Source of the DNA: Brachycybe producta
Lineage: Eukaryota > Arthropoda > Diplopoda > Playtdesmida > Andrognathidae
DNA: 64,000 nt
Direction: 5' to 3'
Assembly (NCBI GenBank): GCA_036925085.1
Contig: JAUPFP010000177.1
Span: 43,176 to 107,175 of the forward strand
Shown: in pieces, positions 42,644 through 55,062 of the stretch
Position numbering within the stretch: position 1 is the stretch's first letter
Layout of the letters: each line of letters opens with the position of its first letter
Made by a program: the position numbers and the translations under genes
The notes under the pieces: model-generated
Seen by the model: only the letters and a program-made list of their open reading frames with translations
Databases searched by the model: none
Told to the model about the DNA's origin: nothing

Positions 42644-45049
42644 ATGAAGTTTTTATCTTGTTGGGCACTACTGCAATTGGTAGGCATTTTTTACTTTGCC
42701 GCTGCGGCACCATTAGAAGATTTGATAACTGATCTGCCAGGAATTCCGTCACCTCCACCTACATTCAAACAGTATTCTGGTTACTTTGATTCTCTTGGAG
42801 ATATTCACCTTCATTATTGGTAAAATAAATTAGAAATAAGCTACAATTATAATTTTTTGACTCTTTTGATGGAAAAATTACACATTTTACTATAAAGGTT
42901 TGTTGAAAGTCAGTCCAATGTAACTTCAGACCCTTTGGTACTTTGGCTTAATGGTGGGCCTGGTTGCAGTTCTGTGTTCGGATTTCTTGCAGAAAATGGC
43001 CCATTTCATGTAAATAAAGATGGACAATCATTGTACAATAATGACTTTGCATGGAATAAGGTAATCAGTGTAGTCATCACTTAAAATTTTATCATTTTAA
43101 TCAAATAGTAACGTTTTGCAATTTGTAGATTGCCAATGTGTTGTATTTGGAATCACCGGCCGGGGTTGGATTTTCATACTCTGACAGTGGCAATATAACC
43201 TCAGATGACGAACAAACTGCACATGTGAATTATGCTGCTTTAAAGAATTTCTTTGTTAAGTTTCCCGAGTATAGCAGTCACGATTTTTTTATAACTGGCG
43301 AAAGTTATGCTGGCATTTATATTCCAACATTCTCTGTTTTGGTTGCTGCTGATGAAGAAATTAACTTCAAGGTATGTTTGTTGGGAAACTGTTGTATGTC
43401 TGTTTTGTAATGGGTATGTTTAATAGTTCTTCGTTTTTGGCAATATACTTTTTAGGGATTTCTAATTGGTAATGGAGTTCATAACTGGACTCTTGATCGA
43501 AGCACTTCTCTTCTCAACGAAGCCCTCCACGGACTTTGTAGTGCAAAGTAATTTGCCAGTTGAATTTTTAAGAAGAAAAAAAATCACTAAGAAAAACATA
43601 ATTTGTATTTTAGAACAGTAGAGAATTTATTGACGTATTGTTGCGTTAATAATAGTATTCCGAGTTGCAATTATCATCTTGAAGATGAAAACTGTCAACA
43701 AGCGGTTAGTGAATTTTATAACATTGTTTTCTAGTTTTGAGCCATCGGTTTAGGCACAACTGTTGCTAGATTTTATGAAAATAGGTGGCCGATGCAGAGG
43801 AGTCGATTACCAGAACAAATTTTAATCCTTATTACATGTACGATGAGTGTCCTTTGAATTCGGTTTCGATGTTTATTGCAGAACAACTTCATGATCGCTA
43901 CAGAAACGGATACAAAAATCAGGCAAGATAAAAAAAAATCTTTTTTTATAGAGACATTACATAATGCAGGTATATGTAAACGATTCAGAACTAAGGAATA
44001 GAACTGAGGTTATTCTAAATTTCAGATGATACGTTAAAAATAAATTGAAGATGTTTTAGAAACTTGAAGAATTTCCAGTTTTTCTTAATGTTGCACCTGA
44101 AACGCAGAATAATAAGCTTTCAGTTGTTCATAAAACGTGTTAAAAATTTAAATTAATTAGAATAAAATTAATTAAATCTTAAAATTAGTTTATTATCATG
44201 CAGTTTATTATTGTTTACATAAATTAGAGTGGTTTTAATATTGTTTGGAAATTATATTATAACTTCTTGTGTTTACTACTTCAAGGCTAATTGGCTGTAT
44301 TTTTATGTAGAGTTTCAAGAAGAGAAGTGACAAGAAGACAGTTAAGAGTCCGAGTGATGATCCCTACTGTTACATGCAAACCTCGATTCCAACTTGGATT
44401 AATCAACCAAGTGTGCGAAATGCACTTCATATTTCGGAAAAGGCTTCCGATTGGGCAATGTGCAAGTGAGGGAAAATTAGATCATGCCACTCACTTTAAT
44501 ACCATTTTGAGTGGAATAATGACAATCGGTTGTTTTATGATTTAATACAACAGTGTTTTAGATTATTACTTTACTTTAAAAGCGACGACAAGTTTGTATA
44601 AAATTCTACTTCCAAAAGTAAGAGCGATGCTTTACAATGGTGACGCAGATACAATTTGCAATTACCTTCATGGACAGTATTTTGCCGAAAGTCTCGACCT
44701 CGAGGTTCACAATAATTGACACGATTATGTGTTCGTGTATTTTTATCGATTTATATGCAAAGTTAACAGTATGTTTATATACGGTATAGGTAATTTACCC
44801 CTACAGTCCATGGAGTATGGATGATAGAACTGTTGGATTTGTTAAGGGTTACACCAATCTAACATTTGTAACCATTATGGTAAGTCTAAATATATTGCAA
44901 CAGTTTAAATTGAATCTTCTTTTTGTGATCCTGCTATAAAATGTTTGTTTTAGAACTCTGGCCACATGGTTCCTTCCAATCAACCAGCTGCAGCGTTTGA
45001 ATTGTACAAGAATTTCATAAAGAATGAAAATTTTACAATTTACAACTAA
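42644..45049 (+). CDS. Serine carboxypeptidase (family S10), copy 5 of 6, divergent
   Basis: Exons: 42644-42819, 42898-43060, 43129-43371, 43456-43547, 43614-43704, 43785-43922, 44311-44465, 44554-44704, 44790-44879, 44954-45049, giving 464 residues. The nucleophile is in GESYAG (Ser172), the Asp in NGDAD, the His in GHMVPSNQP. Exon 1 has one extra codon. Exon 7 begins SFKKRSDKK and is very basic. Exon 8 keeps frame only if the acceptor CAACAG ending at 44553 is used; the nearer TTTTAG, 8 bases downstream, would shift frame and hit a stop. The resulting segment [17 protein letters not shown] aligns with the other copies. Intron 6 has a GC donor (CAG then GCAAGA). This copy has diverged throughout and lacks the upstream exon relic found before copies 1-4, so it is an older duplicate. 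Confidence 0.9.
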
Positions 45050-46319
45050 TATAAAATGTTACAAATGGTAGCAACATATCAACTGCCCCATTTCCGTGTG
45101 TGTAATAGATTACTGCATTAAACTTTTAATGAACAACTTCTTGTTGTTAGTCTTCATAGAGGACCATCATCATGTGTGTTTTGGGGTCGCCTAATATTCG
45201 TGATAGTTATGGTAGTATTCTAAAATGTTACCAAAAACTAAGCTTAAATAAAATAAAATCAACACATTGACTGAACGTAAATGTAAACTTTTTTTGAAGT
45301 GACAGTCGCAGCACTTCAACTTGAGGCTAGTGACGTCAGATGGGTTGCCAAAAATTATGCTATTATTGTTTTGTCTGACTAGCAAAAGTACTCAGCAGTT
45401 TAAGATATAAGGTTTCTTGGATTGCGTTGTTATTGGCAACTTACTGCCCATTTTCTAACAGAAAAAATGGCACAAGCCTAACTTTTTGTTTAAATACTCT
45501 GACATCACAAGCTTCAAGTTATAGTGCGGCGACTATACTATAGACAAACAAGGTTTTTTTTTATAAAGTGTAGTAGTTAGTGAATATAGTAAACAATTTT
45601 TAGATGTTATTTTTTAAACTTTTTATACCGGTTTATACATGGTGAAATTTCATCTTTTTTGTGTTTATTTGAAGCATTAAATAAAAATTAATGTTTTCAA
45701 TCTATGATAAGATAAAAAAAAACCTTGTTTCAAACCGCAACATCGGGATTTTTGTGCATTTTTTCTCAAATATGTTTTACTGCCATATTATGAAACAATG
45801 AAAAACGAAATTTTTTAGACTAACCCCCGTATTAAAAATGTTCCTTAAAATAAAGTTAAACTTAAAACATGACACAAGATTAAACTTTCTATAGAGGAGT
45901 TCTTAAGTTTTGCTTTGTTTAAGTTTCACTTTTTAGCTTAAGTAATGTTTCAGAATATGGTCATTAATGTAACATTTTAGTTAGAGACATGTTGAGCTTA
46001 GATTTATTTAAAATGCGAGTTATGCAGATTTGTTTTAGAACACACATAATTATATTTAACCTTATAATTGTTATTAAATCTTGTAAGGTTATTTTTAAAA
46101 TATGTTATAAGTATAAATATAATTGTAGCATTACATTTTATCGTTCTGTCATATTGTTAAACAATGGGCAAAATGCTTATCTATTATCATTGTTTTGAAC
46201 AGTAGGTTTATATATCAGTACTTAAGATGCATTTTTTTTGGAAGAAATAACATAAACCTTGAATTTTTTTTATCACTATCTATTTACAATAATACACAAT
46301 TAAGGCAGCCCATACATTC
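45050..46319. other. Spacer between copies 5 and 6
   Basis: AT-rich with no gene seen. The last 150 bases (GCTTATCTATTATCATTG, AGAAATAACATAAACCTTGA) match the region before copy 5, so promoter-side sequence was duplicated with the gene. Confidence 0.55.
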
Positions 46320-46327
46320 TATATAAA
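46320..46327 (+). promoter_or_regulatory. TATA box of carboxypeptidase copy 6
   Basis: TATATAAATGATG starts 47 bases before the ATG at 46367 and matches the copy 5 box; an ATCACAGTCATAATT leader follows. Confidence 0.62.
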
Positions 46328-46366
46328 TGATGAGTTCTGTAATACCAATGAATCACAGTCATAATT

Positions 46367-49100
46367 ATGAAGTTCTTCTTTTGTTGTGCACTACTGCCAT
46401 TGGCAGGCCTTCTTTACTGTACTAGTGCAGCACCATCCAAGGATGAGATAACTGATCTACCAGGAATTCCTTCACATTCACCTTCATTCAAACAATATTC
46501 CGGTTATTTGGATTCTATTGGAGATATTCATCTTCATTACTGGTAAAAAAAAATGAATTCGAATTATGACATGTTACCTGTTTCAAATTGAAAAATTTGC
46601 TTATTTTACTATGTAAAGGTTTGTTGAAAGTCAGTCAAATGCTAAATCCGATCCAGTCGTACTTTGGCTTAATGGTGGCCCTGGATGCAGTTCTCTATTC
46701 GGACTTCTTGCAGAAAATGGTCCATTTCATGTAGAGATAGATGGACAATCTTTATACAACCATGACTATACATGGAATAAGGTGACCCGTGCAACATCTG
46801 AATACGATTTTGACGTTTCACTGAGGTGTTAATGTTTTGCAGATTGCCAATATGTTGTATTTGGACTCGCCGGCTGGTGTTGGATTTTCATACTCTGATA
46901 GTGGCAATAAAACCTCGAACGATGATCAGACTGCAGCCGAGACCTATGCTGCTCTAAAGAGTTTTTTTACAAAGTTTTTTGAGTATAAAAATAATGAATT
47001 CTTCATAACTGGCGAGAGTTATGCTGCCGTTTATATTACGACGCTGTCTGTTTTGGTTGTTGCCGATGAAGAAATCAACTTCAGGGTGTGTTCGGTGGCA
47101 AATTGTTATGTGTAGGCCTATTTGGCAATGACAGTATTTACATTATTTGCAGGGTTTTGCAATTGGTAATGGAATGCATAATTTTAGTCTCAATCATAAG
47201 ACTTCTCTGGTCAATATAGCGTTTCATGGACTTTTTAGCGCAAAGTAACTTAACTTGATAACATGAATTTGGTAGAAAGCACTAAAAGGAAACAATTTAT
47301 TTCGTTTTTCAGGACATTGGAGAATTTATTGACATATTGTTGCATTAACAATAATATTTCGAGTTGCAATTTTGCGCTTGAAGAGGACAACTGCCAGCTA
47401 GCTGTCAGTGTTTTTTCGAGTCATTGTTTTCTAACTTTTTTTCTAATAATAGCAACTTTTGCTATGTTTTGTGAAAATAGGTACTGGAAGCACATACTCT
47501 AGTTAACAAGACACATTTGAATAAGTATTATATGTACGATGATTGTCCTATGGACTCTGAGTCTATGTTTATTGCAGACCAGCTGCATTATGACTTCAGA
47601 AAGGGAAATAAAAATAAGGTGAGACAAATATACGAGCCCGTATATGTATATATATATATTCATTTTATTCCCAATATCATAGAACGCCACATTGAGAATT
47701 TAAGAAAAAGATAGAAGTTAGAAGAGTAACTTATTCACTTAAAAGTAATTTCATGTAAATATGTATTTTTAGAAATAGAATAAACTTTTTAGGACAATTT
47801 CAAACTATGTGTTTTAGTTTTTCATTATTGAGTTGGGTCTGAGAAGTGGAAAAAACTGATGAGAATATCTAAATATTTAAAATTTGGTGATTTTCATATG
47901 GCCACAAAAAGGTTACTTTTAAAGGCATAAACATAGTGATGGATAAAGTTGTTCCTCTAGTTAGTAATTACTCTTCTAAGAGTTGTCCATACATTTTGTG
48001 TGCAAGTCAACTTAATATTGCTACATAATTACGTTTTGAACAGGGGCCATTTTAACCTAGAAGCGGCGGCTGCAACTAGGCATCAACGACAAAATTCATC
48101 ATAATTTACTTTATTTTTTTTTTACTATTTAATCAATTTTATTTCTAATTTTAATGGATGATAGTGAAATTAAGCAACAAACATTGTCATAAGTGTTATT
48201 CTTATTCTCAGAAGGTGCTGTTTGAAATTTTACATTTGAGCAAGCATCTCAATACACAATTTTCAATTATCAATTGTAATACATATTTTTAATTGATACA
48301 ATCAATTCTGTTTGCTTTTTCTGAACTTATTAACTGCAATTTAAATTTGTAATGCAGGCCATCGAGAAAACTGAGAAGATAATTAAGAATCCCAGTGTTA
48401 ATCCAGACTGTTACGCAAGTACATCGATCAAAACTTGGATTAATCAACCAAGCGTACGAAAATCTCTGCATATTTCGAAGAAGGCATCTCCCCATTGGTT
48501 AAAGTGTAGGTAAGATTTTTTTTACATTACTGATGAGTGATTGCATAAAATTGTGAACAGAATAATAACAACGAGCCATCATTTTATTATATTTTTCCAT
48601 ATCGCAGAACTCTAGATTATAAAGAGATGTACAATGGCACGGCAAGTTTATATCAAATTCTACTCCCGAAAGTGAGAGCAATGCTGTACAATGGAGATGC
48701 AGACACACTTTGCAGTTACCTTTTTGGGCAATACTTTGTCAAAAGTCTCAACCTAGAGGTTTGCGATTATTCAAAAAATTTTCCATTCATTAATTTAATT
48801 TAAAATTGACATACTTTATAGGTCACTCACCCCTACAGTCCATGGAATTTGGATGGAAAAACTGTCGGATTTGTTGAGGTTTACACTAATCTAACGTTTG
48901 TTTCCATTATGGTAAGTCTAATTTTTTTAAAAATGTTTCTAACATGAATCTGTAATTTTGACACCACCCAATAGGGCCTACTCTAAAAAAATTTTTTTGT
49001 TCAGAATTCTGGTCACATGGTTCCTGTCGATAAACCTGGTCCAGCATTGGAGTTGTTTAAGAACTTCATACGTAATGAAAATTTTACAATTGGGAACTAA
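46367..49100 (+). CDS. Serine carboxypeptidase (family S10), copy 6 of 6, most divergent
   Basis: Exons: 46367-46542, 46619-46781, 46843-47085, 47153-47244, 47313-47403, 47481-47618, 48358-48509, 48608-48758, 48822-48911, 49005-49100, giving 463 residues. Signal peptide [21 protein letters not shown], oxyanion motif NGGPGCSS, nucleophile in GESYAA (Ser172), Asp in NGDAD, His in GHMVP. It is the only copy with a canonical GT donor at intron 6 (AAG then GTGAGA), and that intron is long (739 bases). Several usually conserved positions differ: FPEY is FFEY, YIPTLS is YITTLS, HGLCS is HGLFS, and the C-terminal NQPAAAFEL is DKPGPALEL. The triad and frame are kept, so it is probably functional, but substrate-site changes or relaxed constraint are possible. 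Confidence 0.88.
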
Positions 49101-49424
49101 TTTTAATTGTTACTTTTAAAAGACAAGTTGGTGTAACAATAATTGTGCCTTAATAGAATGACAGTGAAGTAAGTCTCTTGTATCTCATCTTGAGTAAGGA
49201 AGAAGTAATGTCTGTATTCAGTACATAAGTTCGGTTTTTCATTATTGTGACTAAATTACCCCACTCTTAAGTTATCAAAGTGATAACAGACATACCTCGC
49301 ATAACAGTCTGGTGGTTGAATATATATTTGTTTTGGTTTTGTCCCCCCCCCCAGATGGCTCCACTCGAGTGCTGTAGGAGAGAGCTCTTCCTCAACAAAA
49401 AAAGTTAAAATGTTTTAGAAACTA

Positions 49425-49970
49425 AGAGTCCTGCATCGACCAGGGTGGTCGTTAGCCGATAGCTGTTGGCCGAATTTTTTTTATATAGGTTATAGACAAA
49501 TTCTTTTTTGTGTGTAGCCTATTTGATTAATTTGCCAACAGAAACCAATGGAAAAAAAATAGTGGGTCGACCAGCTTTTCTATTGGTCAATTGGGCCGTT
49601 TGGGTTGAATGGGTCGAATGGGCCACTTGGGTTGAATTTGTTTTTTTTTAACATACATATTTGTTGTCCCACATTAGCCTTCTCTATAATAAACCTATAG
49701 GAAGCTTCACATTGTCAGTCCTGAGTTACTGCTCTACTACTCTTTATGCTTAAGAATTCTGAAGTGGATGTTTTACAGCCAACAGAAATGTTTGAATTTT
49801 GATATAATTTATAAAAAAAATCAATATTTACTTTGTTGATTCTTTTAATAGCTTAATTTGGCCCGGCCGCTTCATTCGACCTGGCTGATTTCTGGTCGAC
49901 CATGACCGACCCCACCTTGTATGTTGAACCAGCTTGGTCGACCCTCAAAAAAATAAAAATGCAGGACTCT
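49425..49970. mobile_element. 546-bp element with AGAGTCCTGCAT terminal inverted repeats
   Basis: Starts AGAGTCCTGCAT and ends ATGCAGGACTCT, flanked by TTAGAAACTA on both sides (one extra A on the right), a likely 9-10 base target duplication inside a copy of the TTTTAGAAACTAG repeat. The interior repeats GGGTCGAATGGGCC-like and GGTCGACC words and lacks an ORF. Confidence 0.65.
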
Positions 49971-50579
49971 ATTAGAAACTAGAATAGTTGGTGATAATGC
50001 TGAAAGTTTTTTCAGAATGAAGTCTTTAAAAATAAACTTTTTATGACAGTTTCCATGAAATGTGAATGGAAAAACCAAAAAATGGGTCTATATTTAACAG
50101 CTATAAACATGTTTATTTTTCCATAAAAAAAACTTTTAACGTAAGATTTTTTTTGTAATGTTCTTTCTAAAGAAATGTTTGCTTGACATTTTTGCTTCAA
50201 AATTTTTCAAAAACATCTAAAGAGGTTATCATTAGCAATACGATTTTCAGGAACGCATTAATATCGTTAAACGAGGTAGTACTGTATCTATTTAGGTCTA
50301 GTCTGTTAAATGGTTTACTGTATTGTAATTATAGTATTAAGTCTAGATGACGTTTGCAGTGGTTCAAAGTCAAAATATCTATTTTAATTAAAGGAGTCAT
50401 CAGCTGTCTCGGTATATGTTCTCAAAATACAAAATAAATCAAAGTTTAATTCAAATAAATCTTAAATTTATACATTGATCTGTTTTTAAATGTCAACAGA
50501 GGTTCACAGTTCATTATGAGGCATTAGAAGCCAGCAATTACTTGCATAGATACTGTTATCATTTAACTCAACATGCATT

Positions 50580-50900
50580 GAGCCCTTTAAGAACAGCTGA
50601 TTTTCGAATTATTGATTATTCTGCGTTCCAGGAGCAACACTAAAGAGAACTTTAAAATGTGTTAGAAACTAGAATGGTAACTAAATCACTTAACAGTATT
50701 TTCATGTTGATATATTTTAAAGAAACTTTTTTATAGAGACAAATTAAAAAAAAATATTGTCTGCTTAAAGTTGGGTTGATTTCAGTGACCTAAAAAGCTT
50801 ATTTTAAATTATATAAACATGAAATTACTTTTAGGCAATTGAGTTACCTTTTAATTTCTAAATTGTGAAAGACTTGAGTTTAAGGTGCATTTATCCTTTA
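50580..50900. repeat. Copy of the TTTTAGAAACTAGAA dispersed foldback family
   Basis: GAACAGCTGATTTTCGAATT, then GTGTTAGAAACTAGAATGGT at the left. The inverted half at 50790-50900 (AAAAGCTTATTTTAAATTAT, TTTAATTTCTAAATTGTGAA) is more degraded. Confidence 0.65.
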
Positions 50901-51015
50901 AAAGCACCTTAAGGTTATTATATTTAAAACTTTTAGAATTTGTTAACATATGTTAACAAAACATTAAACTGTTTCATTTTATACATCATTAAAACATGAT
51001 GTTCATATAATAAAT

Positions 51016-53371
51016 TTATTTTTGTGTTAAATAGTCTTCTTTTTTAAACACTACACAAGTATTTAATATTTTCTTTTGGCCTTTTTTCTCGTAATGAATA
51101 ATGATTTCGACTATGACATAGCCGAGAAAACCAACAGTTAATAGACCTAACATTATGTATAATTTAGTGTATGTACATAAAAAATTACTCATCGCAAAAA
51201 AGGTCATGGCACCAATATAACTCCATAGATTTAGATTTGAGTAGGCAACTTCCATTCTGTCACTGAACACAACACCAAAAAGAGCTGCAAAGGAAAGATA
51301 AAACAAAATACATGAAATCCTGGTACATTTTTGTGATATCATTGATGTCTGTTTTACCTGGTACTAGAGACATTTTGACGCCACTTCCAAGGTACCAGAA
51401 AGCAGTGAAAGCAGACAGTTGAATAAAACTGTCTTCTGTGGGTTCAAACCTAAGAAGCAATATAATAACGGTGAGATGAGCTAAAGTGGCAATTGTCAGT
51501 GGAATGCTACGATATTTGTTTTTGTTGAACCATCCAAACGCAAAAGCAGAAATTGCGCCACTGATTCCACTCCACATGGATACGAAACCAATTAATCCAA
51601 TGCCTGATGCACATGTCACATATGCCTGTAATCAAATGAAATTGATTTACTTTAGAAGGTTGAGATGGCCATAATAGCGAATTTTAGTAGTAAAAAGTGA
51701 AAGTAATTTATTGTTTAAAAGTAACGTTAAGACACCGTTCAAATTATCTTTGAAACTAGAAAAGTAGATAATTGTGGTGAAAGTATTTTCGCGACAGTGT
51801 CTTTAAAAATACTCTTTTAGGGATAAAATGCAGAGAAACTAGAAACTGTTTTGGAAAAAATAGAAGGACAGCTCAGTCACTTGAGGGTATTTTTTTGCTG
51901 ATATCTTTCAAAATATACTTTCTATTGACAAAAAGTTAAAAGATATACCGTCTGGTTACAGTTGGCTTATTTTCTAACTCACATACACGTTATTCTAAAA
52001 GATATCAACATGAAAATGCCCTTATGTGATAGAGCTATTTTTCTAGTTTCTAAAACACATTCGAGTTTCTGTTCATTTTTTCACCTGAAAGACATCAGCG
52101 TTTTACATCACGTTTTACACTTTAAAACCACCTTCTGGTGAAAAACTATTGTTCAATTTTCGAAAGATTATGTAATTATTTTAAATATTTTGTCTTAAAA
52201 ATACTTTTAGCATATTCACCAAGTATTTTAGCTTCTGACTTTGAACTTCTTCTTAAATTATGGTGATTATGTTAATTTATGTAAATCGTTTAGTTGTGTT
52301 AGTAAATTTACTAATACAGTATGAAGTATTGCATATTTCTTCTGCAAGAATATGTCGATTTAAGTAAAAAATATTTAGAATTATTACTCTGCTGAAGTCT
52401 GCAACCCAGAAGGTGTCACCACATGGTTGTGACACTGCAAGTGGCAAAAGAAGAAGGAATTTTTTTTCTTTCATCTGTGAAAATATCGACAATAAAAGCC
52501 TAACGGTAGATTTTTGTTGATGGATCACAGTCTCAAACGTATTCTCGATTCCCACATATTTGAGATCTTTGAGAAAAAACACGAAAACACTAACACCAGC
52601 TAGCAACATCACAGAACAAAAACCAATGAGACTATAAAATTGTTTTGTCGTGGGTCCGGTGGCCGTTCCATTGTACTGGTGACCCAAACTCGATCCCAAA
52701 TCTTCGTTACAGTAACCGGCACCACATTGTACTGTAGGTAAATTTGCGAAACGTTCTTCTGGACTGTCGTCGTTTGATCCGAGGATGAGCGAAGAAACGA
52801 GATTCCCAACAATTGTCATTAACTTCAAAAGAAGAATGCTAAAGATAAACATTCGTGAGTGAATTCTGTCGGCGTCAATGCCCAGTTTCGATGCAGCACG
52901 TTGAGAAAGTTTTCCTAAATATGTTCTTTTTGACACAGTGTAGGTGCCAGTTGAGAAACCCCCGAGTATCGAAGCTGCAATTAGTAGGTTCCACGTTGGA
53001 TACATATTTCCAGCAAAGCTTAAGGCGTGTAGGCAGCATGTTATCAACAAAGTTGTTTTGCAACCCAATTTACTTATGACAGGAGTTGCCACTATGCTAC
53101 CTATTATACCTCCACCCGTGGCCACCGTTTGCATTGCAACACCTAATCCATTACCATATAGTGAAGTATACAAAGGTGTCATAAGACTTGCACCAGCCAT
53201 ATTGAAAGCATTGCCAATGTTGAGAAACGTTGCACTTTTCCATAGTTTGCGTTTAAAATTTTTGTCATTACTGATTAAAGGCGAAGTTTCTGTACTTTCC
53301 GTATTTGTGAAGATGACACTTCCATCTGTGATATTCATTTTTGCAACGTTCTTGTCCTTCATAGTTTCCAT
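51016..53371 (-). CDS. UNC-93-like major facilitator family membrane protein A
   Basis: Three exons on the minus strand: 53371-52388, 51625-51358, 51284-51016, joined to 506 residues; introns are phase 0 and phase 1. The chain has a cytosolic N terminus (about 1-45), then many hydrophobic segments separated by short charged loops as in a 12-helix MFS protein. A luminal or extracellular loop near residues 196-245 carries CGAGYCNED and an NGT sequon. Exon 2 encodes AYVTCASGIGLIGFVSMWSG, matching the UNC-93 family block usually written YVTC-LGI-IG-V. Vertebrate and nematode UNC-93 proteins act in membrane trafficking or channel regulation rather than proven transport; which applies here is not visible. 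It is a tandem paralogue of the gene at 55063-57253 and converges on the carboxypeptidase array. Confidence 0.88.
51740..52110. repeat. Dispersed foldback family inside intron 1 of UNC-93-like gene A
   Basis: AACTAGAAAAGTAGATAATT and TTTTCGCGACAGTGTCTTT at the left, AAAATGCCCTTATGTGATAG and TTTCTAGTTTCTAAAACACA at the right. It fills much of the 762-base intron. Confidence 0.65.
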
Positions 53372-55062
53372 TTTGTCAGATTTGTTAAGAATTATTCACA
53401 GTTTATTTTTTATTTTAATAATATTTTATTATAAAATAAAATTTTCACTTTTTTTTTTAACAAATTATGGCATGTGTATGCTGTTAATTTTAAAACTAAA
53501 CATTATCAATTTATCACTATACACAAAATTTGATCAGGATTGATTTCATATCAGATGTTTGTCATCGACGTCAACATTACATAATAAGCATATATTTATC
53601 CTGTGCTGTAATTTTTATCATTGATGTTGCACTACTAACAAGTTAGAATTAAATGATTAGTGAGTCTGGCTGTTGTTCTGGTTCTAAGTGTCTGATGCCA
53701 TGACCTTCTTCATCATTATACAAGAACACTTTTGTAATAGACGGTTTAATTCGATTATATAGTTTACCAAAAATAAGTATTTACAAGTCCAATGAGCATC
53801 AAGTAAAAAAAATATTGAAACTTTTTTTTTGTAATTGACATACGAAACTTGTAAATTACTAGAAATATGATTTTATTGTAATTTGGTTCTAATTAGTACA
53901 TGAGTGAAGCAAAAAAATATTTTTTTTGAAATTCAAGAGACTGGTTAGAGGTTATATATCAGTAATTCATCGGTGTTTTAATTCTAAAAGAACTCTAGCC
54001 TTTAATCAACCTCTTTTAAAGCAATAAAAAGCACGTAAGTCATATTTGCTTTAGACTAACATCATGGTTTGTTACAAAGGGTTATACAGTTGTGATGCAA
54101 ATTAGTAATTCTCAAATTGCAGACTTCACTTGTAGATGAACATGAGTAGGGGCCATTTGTAAAAATAACAATGAAAAGAAACACTTGCTTCAGATGAATA
54201 ATTTATGGTCTTGATTACAAAATTATTTATGGTTTAAAGTCCATTTGTCTCGATGATTTATCAAATTATCATTATTTATTTTCAATGCCACATTGCTAGT
54301 TATGCTTAAAGTATTTTCATGATCATATTTCTATAAATAGTTTTTATGAAAATTTTCCGTGTTTACAGTGACAAATAATTTTCAAACAACCATAAAAAGT
54401 GTATTTTAAAAGATATCATCATAAACATACTTTTTCTTTGTTATATTAAAACTATTGTGGTTAACATTTTAAAAGTACCTACTAATTTTTTAAGAAGTTA
54501 CTTTTAAGATAAAATTCAAAATCCATTTATATACTTTACGATCAATGTGGTTAACTTTGCCCACCAATGTAACTTTACCCACCAATGTAACTTTGCCCAA
54601 AAGTGTACTTTTCTCAGTTAGAATTGTTATACTGGGCCAGATAATAGGATAAAAAATCACGCTGGACCAGTAAATATTTCTTATTTCAGCTTATATAAGC
54701 TTAGTGTGTTTTGGGACAACCTTTATAATGACAATATGTTCAATTCAGAAATAATACAATATACATGTACTTCAACAACAACAATATTTAGTAATAAACC
54801 TCGTTTTAGTGTAATATGGAACGTTTGTTATTTGCTACCAGTAAAACATTACTGATTATAATGAAGCAAAGTTACACGGTTGGGCAAAATTACTCAGATT
54901 GGCTGACTGTTCATAAACCTATGGCTGTATTTTGTTAGCAATTCATAATATTGTATGAACCATCTAAATATTTTTTATACCAGACGGTTAAATCGTTATT
55001 CCATTAATAAGTTACCATAAATATTTTTATCACAATTTTGACATTTCAAGCATATTTTGTTT
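53372..55062. other. Intergenic DNA between the two UNC-93-like genes
   Basis: AT-rich with no exon recognised. 54300-54480 carries part of the dispersed repeat. 54555-54605 has CCACCAATGTAACTTTGCC about three times. 54655-54745 matches 2483-2560. Confidence 0.55.

Noticed and set aside
45989..46198. Cys/Ile-rich 69-codon frame between copies 5 and 6
   Set aside because: AT-rich composition; it overlaps the promoter-side block shared with the region before copy 5, where no such frame exists.
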